This document shows, in pieces, positions 38,579 to 47,689 of a stretch of DNA of 64,000 bases. The stretch lies in contig NZ_CP125652.1 in assembly GCF_030053135.1 (NCBI RefSeq), positions 3,838,501-3,902,500 on the forward strand, given 5' to 3'. The notes beneath the pieces are model-generated. The model saw only the letters and a list, made by a program, of their open reading frames with translations, ran no database searches and was not told where the DNA came from. The position numbers and the translations under genes were made by a program. The stretch comes from Rhizobium sp. BT04 (GTDB taxonomy: Bacteria; Pseudomonadota; Alphaproteobacteria; Rhizobiales; Rhizobiaceae). Position 1 is the stretch's first letter. Every line of letters starts with the position of its first letter.

Positions 38579-39736
38579 ATGGAAAAGACCGCAACCCGCA
38601 TCGACTGGATCGGCACCGGCTGCCGGCTGCTCACGGCGACGGCCGCCGAATTCGAGCGCACACGTCCTTTCGAGGGTCTGTCGATCGGCACCGGCATCCA
38701 TCTGGAGCCGAAGACGGTGGCGCTGCTGATGACGCTGCGCGCCGGCGGCGCGCGTCTCGTCTGCACGGGCAATCTCAACAGTACTCAGCCCTCGACGGTC
38801 GAGTTCCTGCGTTCCCAGGGCATCGCGGTCTTTGCGACACAGACGACCGATCCTGCCGCCCATCATCAGAGCTTAGAGGCGGTCATCACAGAAAAGCCGG
38901 ATCTGCTGCTCGACAATGGCGGCGATCTCTTCGCCATCGCGGCGGAAAAGCCCTATGCCAATCTCCGCGGCGGCACCGAGGAGACCACCTCGGGCCGCAC
39001 CCGTCTGGCGCCGCTGCGCGAGCGCCTGAACATGCCGATCCTCGTCATCAATGACAGCCCGATCAAGCAGTTCGCCGAAAACAGGCATGCCGTCGGCCAG
39101 AGCCTGTTCGAAAGCTACCTGCGTTTCACCAATCGCTCCACCAATGGCAAACGCGTGACGGTCTTCGGCTACGGCGCCTGCGGCAAGGGCACGGCCGCCT
39201 GTTTTCGCAATGCCTTTTCGTCAGTCAGCGTCGTCGATATCGATCCGGTGACGACGCTCGAAGCCCACCTCGACGGTTTCGTCACGCCGCTGCGCGACGC
39301 AGCGATCCGCTCGGCCGACATCATCGTCACCGTCACCGGTTTTGCCGGCATCGTGACGGCAGCCGACCTGCCGCTCGTCAAGGACGGCGCGATCCTGATG
39401 AATGGCGGCCATTTCCCGCAGGAGATCGATGTCGAGGCTTTTCGCCGCCACCCCGATGTCACCGGCATCCATCGCTACGAGGCCGATCATATCGAGACCT
39501 TCCACCTGAGCGACGGCCGCTCCTTCCATGTGCTCGGCGGCGGACACATGGCCAACCTCGCCGGCCCGCGGCCGCTCGGCAATACCGTCGAGTCGATGGA
39601 TCTCGGCTTCACCCTTCAGGCCCGCTGCCTGGAACGTATCGCCAAGGGCGAGGCTGGCCCTGAATCCTGCGTCGTGCCTGTGCCCAGGGCTATCGACGCG
39701 ATAGTGGCGAAGGCCTATCTCGATCTCTCACGCTGA
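38579..39736 (+). CDS. S-adenosylhomocysteinase-like protein, divergent active site
   Basis: 385 residues from the ATG at 38579 (SD AGGAAAG), versus about 430-470 for canonical SahH. VCTGNLNSTQPSTVEFL, LLLDNGGDLFA, GGTEETTSGRTRL and the NAD motif VTVFGYGACGKGTAACF (about 194-210) place it in the SahH superfamily. By an ungapped eye alignment with the human enzyme (numbering recalled), Lys186 and Asn191 are kept (Lys163, Asn168), while Asp131 becomes Asn113, Asp190 becomes Glu167 and Cys195 becomes Val172. The NAD domain is intact. It may hydrolyse a different thioether nucleoside or act as another NAD-dependent enzyme. A LysR gene precedes it. Confidence 0.78.
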   Translation: MEKTATRIDWIGTGCRLLTATAAEFERTRPFEGLSIGTGIHLEPKTVALLMTLRAGGARLVCTGNLNSTQPSTVEFLRSQGIAVFATQTTDPAAHHQSLEAVITEKPDLLLDNGGDLFAIAAEKPYANLRGGTEETTSGRTRLAPLRERLNMPILVINDSPIKQFAENRHAVGQSLFESYLRFTNRSTNGKRVTVFGYGACGKGTAACFRNAFSSVSVVDIDPVTTLEAHLDGFVTPLRDAAIRSADIIVTVTGFAGIVTAADLPLVKDGAILMNGGHFPQEIDVEAFRRHPDVTGIHRYEADHIETFHLSDGRSFHVLGGGHMANLAGPRPLGNTVESMDLGFTLQARCLERIAKGEAGPESCVVPVPRAIDAIVAKAYLDLSR

Positions 39737-39751
39737 ACCCTGCGCCTGTTA

Positions 39752-40648
39752 TCATCGCTCCCAGTAGGGGACAGGACCATAAAGCTCTGTCAGATAGTCG
39801 ATGAACAGCCGCACCTTGGCTGGCAGGAATTGCCGGCTGGGATAGACGGCCGACAGCGCGACATTGTGCGAGCCTTCATAGGCCGGCAGCACCTGCACCA
39901 GCCGGCCACTCTTGAGCTCTTCGCCGATATCCCAGGTCGAGCGCAGCGCGATCCCAAGGCCGGCGATGACAGCCTCGCGGATCACTTCGCTGGAATTGGT
40001 GATCAGCATGCCTTCCGGCCTGAGACTCAGCGCCCCGTCCGGCCCGTTCAGCCGCCAGGTGTCGTTATTGTGGGCCGGCAGGCAACGGTGGTGTTTCAGC
40101 TCGTCGATATGTTTCGGCTCGCCATGCGCTGCAAGGTAGTCCGGCGAGGCGCAGAGCAGCCGGCGTACCGGCGCCAGACGGCGGGCGACGAGGCTCGAAT
40201 CGGTGAGTTCGGCGATGCGGATCGCCAGATCGAAACCGCCGCCGACGATGTCGCTGAATTCGTCGGTCAGCACCAGGTTGATCGCAAGCTCCGGATGCGC
40301 CTCCATGAAATCCTTCAGATGCGGCGCGATGTGTATGCGCCCGAAGGAGGTCGGCGCCGAGATCTTCAGCGTGCCGTGCATCTGCGCCGAGCGGCCTGAG
40401 ATATAAAATTCTGCCTCCTCCAGCCCGGCGAGAATGCCGAGAACGCGGTCGTAGAAGCCCTGTCCGGCTTCCGTCAGCGAGATCTGCCGCGTCGTGCGCT
40501 GCAGAAGCCGGGTGCCCAGCCGGTCCTCCAGCCGCTTGATCCGTTTGGAGACGACGGCCGGGGAAAAGCCGAGCGCCCGCCCGGCGAGCGACATGCTTCC
40601 CGTTGAAACGACCTTGGCAAAGATTTCGAGATCACCCAGATTGGTCAT
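39752..40648 (-). CDS. LysR regulator divergent from glcDEF
   Basis: 298 residues; TNLGDLEIFAKVVSTGSMSL, then GFSPAVVSKRIKRLEDRLGT and RLLQRTTRQ, is the CrgA-subgroup HTH. The C-terminal domain is a typical LysR effector-binding fold. It faces the glycolate oxidase operon across 161 nt that contain two similar 10-mers AGTGCTTAGC and AGTGCTAAGC exactly 30 bp apart. It is the likely local regulator of glcDEF. Confidence 0.9.
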   Translation of the reverse strand: MTNLGDLEIFAKVVSTGSMSLAGRALGFSPAVVSKRIKRLEDRLGTRLLQRTTRQISLTEAGQGFYDRVLGILAGLEEAEFYISGRSAQMHGTLKISAPTSFGRIHIAPHLKDFMEAHPELAINLVLTDEFSDIVGGGFDLAIRIAELTDSSLVARRLAPVRRLLCASPDYLAAHGEPKHIDELKHHRCLPAHNNDTWRLNGPDGALSLRPEGMLITNSSEVIREAVIAGLGIALRSTWDIGEELKSGRLVQVLPAYEGSHNVALSAVYPSRQFLPAKVRLFIDYLTELYGPVPYWER

Positions 40649-40680
40649 AAGGTTTTGCGACTTTTTCCCCTTTTTGCATA

Positions 40681-40720
40681 AGTGCTTAGCATTTGCGCCA
40701 CTTTCGGGAAAGTGCTAAGC
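40681..40720. promoter_or_regulatory. paired 10-mers / inverted heptamers upstream of glcD
   Basis: AGTGCTTAGC (40681-40690) and AGTGCTAAGC (40711-40720) lie 30 bp apart. The cores GCTTAGC and GCTAAGC form an inverted repeat. Placement between the LysR gene and glcD suggests a regulator site or a leader hairpin. Confidence 0.45.
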
Positions 40721-40809
40721 CGGTCTATCGGCGGCAGGGAGGTTCGCGGCCGGTTTCCGCTGTCATCTTCCCGCTGTCATTCCCCCTCGTCAGGGCCAGG
40801 GAGAGCGCC

Positions 40810-42249
40810 ATGTCCGACGCCATTTCGTTTCTCAGCCCCCGCGCCGATGTCCTGGCGCGCCGGGCTCAGATCGTCACCGACCTGACCGATCTTCTGCCGG
40901 CGGAATGCCTGGTGCACGAGGCGCGCGAACTGGTGCCGTTCGAGACCGACGCCTTCGTCTCCTACCGTCGCCTGCCGCTCGCCGTCGCCTTGCCGCGCAC
41001 CACGGCCGAGGTTTCGGCCGTCATGCGTTATTGCCACCGCTATGGCATTCCCGTCGTGCCGCGGGGCGCCGGCACCTCGCTCTCCGGCGGCGCCATTCCG
41101 CAGGAAGATGCCGTGGTGCTCGGCCTGTCGAAGATGAACGCTATCCTCGAAATCGATCTGCCGAACCGGGTCGCCGTGGTCCAGGCCGGCGTCACCAATC
41201 TCAATATTTCTGAATCCGTCTCCGCGGACGGCTTTTTCTATGCGCCCGATCCGAGTTCGCAGCTCGCCTGCACCATCGGCGGCAATATCGGCATGAATTC
41301 CGGCGGCGCCCACTGCCTGAAATACGGCGTCACCACCAACAATCTGCTCGGCGTCAGGATGGTGTTGGTCGACGGCACGGTGATCGAGCTTGGCGGCAAG
41401 GCGCTGGATGCGGCGGGTTATGACCTGCTCGGCCTCGTCTGCGGCCACGAAGGCCAGCTCGGCATCGTGACCGAGGCGACGGTGCGGCTGATCGCCAAGC
41501 CGGAAGGCGCCCGCCCCGTGCTCTTCGGCTTCGAGAGTTCGGAGGAGGCCGGCGCCTGCGTTGCCGATGTCATCGCCGCCGGCATCATCCCGGTTGCGAT
41601 CGAATTCATGGACAAGCCGGCAATCGAGATCTGCGATGCCTTCGCTCATGCCGGATACCCGCTCGATGTCGGCGCGTTGCTGATCGTCGAGGTCGAGGGG
41701 TCGGAAGCGGAGATGGACGCGACGCTGAAGGACATCGTGGCGATCGCCCGCCGGCATGCTGTGAAGACGGTGCGCGAGTGCCAGTCGGCAACCGAGGCGG
41801 CGCTGATCTGGAAGGGGCGCAAATCCGCCTTCGGCGCCACCGGCCGCATCGCCGACTATATCTGCATGGATGGCACCGTGCCGCTCAGCCAGCTCTCCCA
41901 CGTGCTGAAACGAACCGCCGAGATCGTCGATCATTACGGCCTGCGCGTCGCCAACGTCTTCCATGCCGGCGACGGCAATATGCACCCGCTGATCCTCTTC
42001 AACGCCAATGATCCGGAGGATGCCGCCCGCGCCGAGGCGGCCGGCAACGATATCCTGAAGCTCTGCGTCGACGCGGGCGGCTGCCTCACCGGCGAACATG
42101 GCGTCGGCATCGAGAAGCGCGACCTGATGCGCCACCAATATTCTGAGGCCGATCTCGCCCAGCAGATGGCGGTGCGCGCCGCCTTCGATCCCGGCTGGCT
42201 CCTCAACCCGTCGAAGGTCTTCCCGCTCGAAGGGCGCCCCGCCGCATGA
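40810..42249 (+). CDS. glcD: glycolate oxidase FAD subunit
   Basis: 479 residues from the ATG at 40810 (SD AGGGAGAG). LPRTTAEVSAVMRYCHRYGI and PVVPRGAGTSLSGGAIP form the PP-loop FAD-binding domain. TIGGNIGMNSGGAHCLKYGV continues it, and FHAGDGNMHPLI with GEHGVGIEKRD near the end is the FAD-oxidase C-domain. With GlcE and GlcF it oxidises glycolate (or D-lactate) to glyoxylate at the membrane. It overlaps glcE by 4 nt. Confidence 0.95.
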   Translation: MSDAISFLSPRADVLARRAQIVTDLTDLLPAECLVHEARELVPFETDAFVSYRRLPLAVALPRTTAEVSAVMRYCHRYGIPVVPRGAGTSLSGGAIPQEDAVVLGLSKMNAILEIDLPNRVAVVQAGVTNLNISESVSADGFFYAPDPSSQLACTIGGNIGMNSGGAHCLKYGVTTNNLLGVRMVLVDGTVIELGGKALDAAGYDLLGLVCGHEGQLGIVTEATVRLIAKPEGARPVLFGFESSEEAGACVADVIAAGIIPVAIEFMDKPAIEICDAFAHAGYPLDVGALLIVEVEGSEAEMDATLKDIVAIARRHAVKTVRECQSATEAALIWKGRKSAFGATGRIADYICMDGTVPLSQLSHVLKRTAEIVDHYGLRVANVFHAGDGNMHPLILFNANDPEDAARAEAAGNDILKLCVDAGGCLTGEHGVGIEKRDLMRHQYSEADLAQQMAVRAAFDPGWLLNPSKVFPLEGRPAA

Positions 42250-43445
42250 TCGATCTGATGCCGACGAGCGAGGAAGAGGTGGCGGCAATCGTCCGCGCCC
42301 ATGCGGAAAGCGGCCGGCCGCTGGCGATTTGCGGCGGCGATAGCCGCTCGGGCTTCGGCAACGACATGATCACAGAGGAGCGGCTGCGCTCGACCGGGCT
42401 TTCCGGCATCGTCGCCTATAATCCCGGAGAGATGGTCATGACCGCGCGAGCGGGCACGCCGCTTGCCGAGGTCGAGGCGGCACTTCAGGAGAGCGGCCAG
42501 ATGCTCGCTTTCGAGCCGATGGATCATCGCCCGGTGATGGGCACATCGGGCGAGCCGACCATTGGGGGCGTCTTCGCCGCCAATGTCTCCGGCCCGCGCC
42601 GGCTCATCGCCGGTGCGGCGCGCGACAGCCTGCTCGGTGTGCGCTTCGTCAACGGCAAGGGCGAGATCATCAAGGCCGGCGGCCGGGTGATGAAGAATGT
42701 CACCGGCCTCGATCTCGTCAAGCTGATCGCCGGCTCGCATGGCACGCTGGGTTTTCTCACCGAAGTCACCTTCCGTGTGCCGCCGTCAGCGAAGACCGAA
42801 CGGACGGTGGTTCTCTCCGGCCTCAACGACGCCGAAGCCGCAAACGCCATGGCGGCGGCAATGGCGCTGCCGGTCGAAATCTCCAGTGCCGCTCATCTGC
42901 CTTTGACGGTGACCTGGAAATTCCTCGCCGGCACATTGCCCGAGGGCGAGGCGACGGTGCTCCGCATCGAAGGCCTGGCCGGCTCGGTCGACGTCCGCGT
43001 CGAAAAGCTTGCGGCGGCGATGTCGGCCTTTGCGACGGTCACGCGGCTGGAACAGCCGGAAAGCCGCAGGCTGTGGCAGGAAATCCGCGATGTGCTGCCT
43101 TATGCCGACGGCACCGCGCGGCCGGTCTGGCGCGTCTCTGTCGCCCCCGGCACCGGCCATCGGCTGGTCGCAGCCCTCCGCCTCGAAGCCGGCGTCGACG
43201 CCTTCTACGACTGGCAGGGCGGCCTCGTCTGGATGCGCATGGAGGCCGGTCCCGAAGCCGAGCTGGTCCGCCGCTTCATCAAGGCGCTCGGCGGCGGCCA
43301 TGCGACGCTGATCCGTGCATCGGTTGCGGCGAGGGCGGTCACCGCTGCCTTCCATCCCGAGCCCGAGGCGGTGGCGATGCTGTCGCGGCGGGTGAAGGAG
43401 AAGTTCGATCCGGCCGGGATCTTCAATCCGGGGAAGATGGGGTGA
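42246..43445 (+). CDS. glcE: glycolate oxidase subunit GlcE
   Basis: 399 residues overlapping glcD by 4 nt. LMPTSEEEVAAIVRAHAESG, PLAICGGDSRSGFG and PTIGGVFAANVSGPRRLIAG are the FAD-binding part. The C-terminal part is shorter than in GlcD, as usual for GlcE. VKEKFDPAGIFNPGKMG matches the family end. It is the second FAD-containing component of the glycolate dehydrogenase complex. Confidence 0.93.
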   Translation: MIDLMPTSEEEVAAIVRAHAESGRPLAICGGDSRSGFGNDMITEERLRSTGLSGIVAYNPGEMVMTARAGTPLAEVEAALQESGQMLAFEPMDHRPVMGTSGEPTIGGVFAANVSGPRRLIAGAARDSLLGVRFVNGKGEIIKAGGRVMKNVTGLDLVKLIAGSHGTLGFLTEVTFRVPPSAKTERTVVLSGLNDAEAANAMAAAMALPVEISSAAHLPLTVTWKFLAGTLPEGEATVLRIEGLAGSVDVRVEKLAAAMSAFATVTRLEQPESRRLWQEIRDVLPYADGTARPVWRVSVAPGTGHRLVAALRLEAGVDAFYDWQGGLVWMRMEAGPEAELVRRFIKALGGGHATLIRASVAARAVTAAFHPEPEAVAMLSRRVKEKFDPAGIFNPGKMG

Positions 43446-43498
43446 GGGAGAAAATGAGCACAACCCTCGACATCCTCCAAAAGCGGAGGTCTCTCTAA

Positions 43499-44809
43499 AT
43501 GCAAACCAACTTCACCCTGACCCAGCTCCTCGATCCCGATGTTGCCGAATCCGAGCAGATTCTGCGCAAATGCGTTCATTGCGGTTTCTGCACCGCCACC
43601 TGTCCCACCTATGTCACCCTCGGCAACGAGCTCGACAGCCCGCGCGGCCGCATCTACCTGATCAAGGACATGCTGGAAAACGGGCGGGCCGCCGATGCCG
43701 AAGTCGTCACTCATATCGACCGCTGTCTCTCCTGCCTTGCCTGTGTCACCACCTGTCCCTCGGGTGTCGACTACATGCATCTGGTTGATCACGCCCGCGC
43801 CCATATCGAAAAAACCTATAAACGCCCGCTGATGAACCGGCTGACGCGCGCCATCCTGGCCGCCGTGCTGCCCTATCCCGGCCGTTTCCGCCTGGCGCTC
43901 AATCTCGCCCGCCTCGGCCGGCCCTTCGCCGGCCTGATGCGACGGGCCGCGCTGAAACCTTTCGCCGCCATGCTGGCGCTTGCGCCGCGTCGCATCCCCG
44001 CCGCTTCGGCTTTCGCAAAACCGGGCAGCTACCCGCCCGAGACCGAACGGCGCGGCCGGGTGGCGATCCTTTCCGGCTGCGCCCAGCCGGTGCTCGATCC
44101 CGGCATCAACGCGGCGGCGATCCGGCTGCTGACCCGGCTCGGCGTCGAGGTCGTGCTGCCGGAAGGCGAGGTCTGCTGCGGTTCGCTGGTCCATCACATG
44201 GGCCGTGCCGAACAGGCGCTCGCCAGCGCGCGGGCCAATGTCGATATCTGGACGCGCGAGATCGACGGGCAGGGCCTCGACGCGATCATCATCACCGCCT
44301 CCGGCTGCGGCACGACGATCAAGGATTACGGCCACATGCTGCGCCTCGACCCCGCCTATGCTGCAAAGGCGGCCAGGGTCTCGGCGCTCGCCAAGGACGT
44401 CACCGAATATCTCGCAACCCTCGACCTGCCGGCGCACATGCCGAAGGGCGTCACGGTTGCCTATCATTCCGCCTGTTCCATGCAGCACGGGCAGAGGATC
44501 ACCCTGGCGCCGAAGCAATTGCTGAAAGCGGCGGGTTTTGCCGTGCGCGATCCCGCCGAAGGCCATCTTTGCTGCGGCTCTGCCGGCACCTACAACATCA
44601 TGCAGCCGGAGATCTCGGCGGCGCTGAAGGCGCGCAAGGTCAAGAACATCGAGGCCACCAAGGCCGATGTCATCGCCACTGGCAATATCGGCTGCATCAC
44701 CCAGATTGCTACCGGCACCGGCATTCCGATCGTACATACGGTCGAGCTTCTCGATTGGGCTTATGGCGGCGCTGTGCCGGAAAAATTAACAGGTTTGCCG
44801 TTAGGCTGA
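43499..44809 (+). CDS. glcF: glycolate oxidase iron-sulfur subunit
   Basis: 436 residues. Two 4Fe-4S motifs, CVHCGFCTATCPTY and CLSCLACVTTCPSGVDY, are at residues about 24-37 and 75-91. Two CCG domains follow: GEVCCGSLVHHMG and, further on, GHLCCGSAGTYNIM. It passes electrons from the flavin subunits to the quinone pool. It begins 53 nt after glcE and ends the glcDEF operon. Confidence 0.95.
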   Translation: MQTNFTLTQLLDPDVAESEQILRKCVHCGFCTATCPTYVTLGNELDSPRGRIYLIKDMLENGRAADAEVVTHIDRCLSCLACVTTCPSGVDYMHLVDHARAHIEKTYKRPLMNRLTRAILAAVLPYPGRFRLALNLARLGRPFAGLMRRAALKPFAAMLALAPRRIPAASAFAKPGSYPPETERRGRVAILSGCAQPVLDPGINAAAIRLLTRLGVEVVLPEGEVCCGSLVHHMGRAEQALASARANVDIWTREIDGQGLDAIIITASGCGTTIKDYGHMLRLDPAYAAKAARVSALAKDVTEYLATLDLPAHMPKGVTVAYHSACSMQHGQRITLAPKQLLKAAGFAVRDPAEGHLCCGSAGTYNIMQPEISAALKARKVKNIEATKADVIATGNIGCITQIATGTGIPIVHTVELLDWAYGGAVPEKLTGLPLG

Positions 44810-44852
44810 AGCTTGCGAAGGCCCGTCGGGCCGGTCTCGGGAGTTTTAGGCG

Positions 44853-45293
44853 ATGTGGCGGGGAATGATTGTGCTTGCGGGACTGCTCGGTGCGGCAGGC
44901 ACCGCCCATGCAAACAGCCGTTATTTCTGTTCCGCCGATGACAAGGAAGCACGCTTCACGCTCGAAAGCGGTTTCGAAAGCGATGCCGGCCACAAGCTCA
45001 ACCATTTCCGCGGCGCGTTGATCGTCAAGGATGAGGCCCAATCGACCGTATTCGGAAAGCGTGTTTTCGAATCGCAGCATCTGACCAATCACTGGTCGCG
45101 CGACGGCGAACTGCTTATGGAGGTCTTTGACGGCGGCGGTGACGATACCGGCGGAGCAACGCTGGATCTGGTCGTCGTTGCCGGCGAACGCGGCAAGCCG
45201 GTTGCCAATTTCACCGGCACCTATTCCCTGACGATCGCAGGCGGGGACAAACCCTATGCCGTCGAGGGCAAGGTCAGCTGCGGCACCAAATAG
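44853..45293 (+). CDS. periplasmic protein, unknown function
   Basis: 146 residues with a signal peptide (MIVLAGLLGAAGTAHA) and cleavage expected before NSRYFC. The mature protein is about 125 residues, beta-rich, with two cysteines (in YFCSADD and KVSCGTK) that could form a disulfide. No domain is recognised. It lies 43 nt after glcF, but the functional link is doubtful. Confidence 0.7.
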   Translation: MWRGMIVLAGLLGAAGTAHANSRYFCSADDKEARFTLESGFESDAGHKLNHFRGALIVKDEAQSTVFGKRVFESQHLTNHWSRDGELLMEVFDGGGDDTGGATLDLVVVAGERGKPVANFTGTYSLTIAGGDKPYAVEGKVSCGTK

Positions 45294-45314
45294 CGCCGCA
45301 GCCGATATTCTCGA

Positions 45315-45989
45315 TTACCAGTGGAATGATACGCCGACATTGACGGCATTGGTGAAGATGTTGGTCTTCAGGTCGACGCCGCTGTCGATCGGAACGTCGA
45401 CGCGCGAATAGGTGCCCTTGTATTCGACAAAGGTCGACCAGCGATCGGTCACCTTGAAATCGACGCCGGCCTGCGCCTGCAGCGTCACGCCGCCGAATTC
45501 ATAGGCCCAGGTCTTGCCCTCGGGACGAATCACTTCGACATGCGGAATGTTCACGCCGATACCGGCGCCGAGATAAGGCGTCCAGCGGCGGGTCGGATCC
45601 TGGAAACGGTAGAGCCCGTTCACCGTGAGCAGGTTGAGGCCGTCGGTGAATTCGAAATGCGACCAGCCGGTTTTGGCCAGCGTATCGTCGTCGGCATAGA
45701 CCTTGTCATGGGTGTAATCGAGCGAGATACCCCAGTTCGGCTTGTTGAAGTTCTCGAGCCACCAGGTGACGCGGCCGCCGTAGTAAGGCGGGCTGCCGAA
45801 GGACTTGCCTTCCCAGCCGGCGGTGAAATGCGTGCCGTCGGAGAGATCGACCCCGCTGTGCGGTGCCGTCTGATAGCCACCGTAGATGGAGAACTGCAGG
45901 TCTTCCGCCGAGGCGGAGGCTGCCGAACAGATGGTGAAAAACGCGATGCCCGCAAGCAGGGAAGCGGAAGAACGCAGCGCAGATGTCAT
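45315..45989 (-). CDS. outer-membrane beta-barrel protein, OmpW/OMP_b-brl-like
   Basis: 224 residues with a signal peptide ending SASASA. Alternating hydrophobic/polar strands (LQFSIYGGYQTAPHSGVDLS, VDFKVTDRWSTFVEYKG) and a C-terminal aromatic (VGVSFHW) indicate an 8-strand outer-membrane barrel. PYLGAGIGVNIPHVEV resembles OmpA-like or PagP-like small barrels. Function unknown. It converges with the periplasmic-protein gene. Confidence 0.82.
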   Translation of the reverse strand: MTSALRSSASLLAGIAFFTICSAASASAEDLQFSIYGGYQTAPHSGVDLSDGTHFTAGWEGKSFGSPPYYGGRVTWWLENFNKPNWGISLDYTHDKVYADDDTLAKTGWSHFEFTDGLNLLTVNGLYRFQDPTRRWTPYLGAGIGVNIPHVEVIRPEGKTWAYEFGGVTLQAQAGVDFKVTDRWSTFVEYKGTYSRVDVPIDSGVDLKTNIFTNAVNVGVSFHW

Positions 45990-46061
45990 CGAATAACCCC
46001 AGATTGCAATATGTCGACTCTAAGGCAGGTGTGCCAGCTTTCCGCCGCAAAGTCTAAGGAA

Positions 46062-46090
46062 AAGAAAAGGCGCCTCGAAGAGCGCCTTTC
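46062..46090 (-). terminator. hairpin terminator downstream of the first L,D-transpeptidase
   Basis: AAAGGCGC (46066-46073) pairs with GCGCCTTT (46082-46089). Both sides are T-rich on one strand (CGTTTTTTT on plus; CTTTTCTTTTCC on minus). It follows the minus-strand gene at 46111 and may act in both directions. Confidence 0.65.
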
Positions 46091-46110
46091 GTTTTTTTCT
46101 TAAGTGTTGC

Positions 46111-46803
46111 TCAGCCGCCAAATAGCGTGCGCAGCACATCGATGCCCCTGTCTTCGAAGGCAACCTTGCCCTGCTTGTTGCCGGGGCCGATGACGATCAC
46201 CTTGGTGCCGACAGGCGCGCGGTCGTATAGATGCGTCACATCTTCGTTCATCATGCGGATGCAGCCGGAAGACATGTTGAGGCCGATCGTCCAGGGCTGG
46301 TTGGTGCCGTGGATGCGGAAGATGGTGTCGCGGCCGCCCTGGTAGAGATACATGGCGCGCGCGCCGAGCGGATTGTCCTCGCCGCCTTCCTGGAACGCGG
46401 GGATGATGTGCCCCTTGGCGGCTTCGCGTCGGCGCATCTCGGACGGCGGCGTCCAGTCCGGCCATTCGGCCTTGCGGCCGATCTTGACGACACCCGACCA
46501 GCCGAAGCCGTCGCGGCCGACACCGATGCCGTAGCGGGTGGCGCGGTTGTTGCCTTCGACGAGGTAGAGATACTTGTTGTTGGTATCGATGATCACGGTG
46601 CCGGCCACTTCCGTCGTCACCAGGCGCACTTTCTTGCGCTTGAACTCCGGCTTCACGTATTTCGGCATCTGCGCCACACGCACGATCTGCGTCGGGCGCT
46701 GTGCGTTGTCAGGAGTGGAGCCGGCGGGTGCGGCAAAGGCGGACGCAGACATCAAGGACAGGACAAGTCCGGCCGCAGCCAGACCTGGCATCAATTTGAT
46801 CAT
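46111..46803 (-). CDS. L,D-transpeptidase (YkuD/ErfK)
   Basis: 230 residues with a signal peptide (cleaved near SAFA). The YkuD domain contains GTVIIDTNNKYLYLVEG at its start and the catalytic set IHGTN and MSSGCIRM (Cys of HxnSxGC). It should crosslink or anchor peptidoglycan in the periplasm. A very similar gene (46940-47689) lies just upstream on the same strand. Confidence 0.9.
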   Translation of the reverse strand: MIKLMPGLAAAGLVLSLMSASAFAAPAGSTPDNAQRPTQIVRVAQMPKYVKPEFKRKKVRLVTTEVAGTVIIDTNNKYLYLVEGNNRATRYGIGVGRDGFGWSGVVKIGRKAEWPDWTPPSEMRRREAAKGHIIPAFQEGGEDNPLGARAMYLYQGGRDTIFRIHGTNQPWTIGLNMSSGCIRMMNEDVTHLYDRAPVGTKVIVIGPGNKQGKVAFEDRGIDVLRTLFGG

Positions 46804-46939
46804 GGTCGATTCCCCTCAAGCAAAAATCCGCTCGAAGCTACATGAACTTCTGCCCGATTCAAGATCGGTGCTGACGGATACAGAATTTTTGGGGAAAGGA
46901 GCCGCCTGTTCTTGCGGCTCCCAAAATACTGTGCCGCCG

Positions 46940-47689
46940 TTACATGACGATGACGCGGGTCCCGACGCTGACGCGGTCGTAGAGATCGACGACATCTTCG
47001 TTGCGCAGGCGAATGCAGCCGGAGGAAACGGCGCTGCCGATCGACCAGGGCGCGTTGGTGCCGTGGATACGGTAGAGCGTCGAGCCGAGATACATGGCAC
47101 GCGCGCCGAGCGGGTTTTCCGGGCCGCCGTCCATGCGTGCCGGCAGGTAGTGACCCTTGGCGGCTTCACGGCTGACCATTTCGGACGGCGGCGTCCAGTC
47201 CGGCCATTCCGTCTTGCGAGTAATCTTGTGGGCGCCTGCCCACTCGAAGCCAGGCTTGCCGACGCCGACGCCGTAGCGCCGCGCCTTGCCGCCTTCCATC
47301 ACCAGATAGAGGAAGCGGTTGTTGGTATCGATGACGATCGTGCCGGGCTTTTCCTGGGTGTCGTAATCCACGATCTGCGGCAGGAACTGCGGCTCGATCG
47401 GATGGCGGATCGAGGGGATGCCTGGATTGATCGCCGAAACGGTCTGCGGCGCAACCTGCGGCGCCTGGCGGATGATGCGGCGCTGGAAAAGGCCGCGCTG
47501 CTGCGTCTGGACGACAGGACGCTGGTAGACGACGGGACGAACCGTGCCGCCGCCGAGCTGGTTGATCCATGGCGCGGTCAGATCGGGGCTGAGCACGACC
47601 GGCGGACGGGTGGCATAGCGATCGTCCGCCATGGCCGTCGTGGAGAAGATGCCGACGAGGGCAGCGGCAAGAACAAGGTGTTTCATCAT
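46940..47689 (-). CDS. L,D-transpeptidase (YkuD/ErfK), second copy
   Basis: 249 residues; the second Met gives a similar protein. A signal peptide (VLAAALVGIFSTTAMA) precedes a 70-residue Gln/Arg/Pro-rich linker (VYQRPVVQTQQRGLFQRR), then a YkuD domain with IVIDTNNRFLYLVMEGGKAR, IHGTN and SSGCIRLRNEDV. Long stretches match the neighbour at 46111 (EWPDWTPPSEM, REAAKGHY), so tandem duplication followed by divergence of the linker is likely. Confidence 0.9.
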   Translation of the reverse strand: MMKHLVLAAALVGIFSTTAMADDRYATRPPVVLSPDLTAPWINQLGGGTVRPVVYQRPVVQTQQRGLFQRRIIRQAPQVAPQTVSAINPGIPSIRHPIEPQFLPQIVDYDTQEKPGTIVIDTNNRFLYLVMEGGKARRYGVGVGKPGFEWAGAHKITRKTEWPDWTPPSEMVSREAAKGHYLPARMDGGPENPLGARAMYLGSTLYRIHGTNAPWSIGSAVSSGCIRLRNEDVVDLYDRVSVGTRVIVM

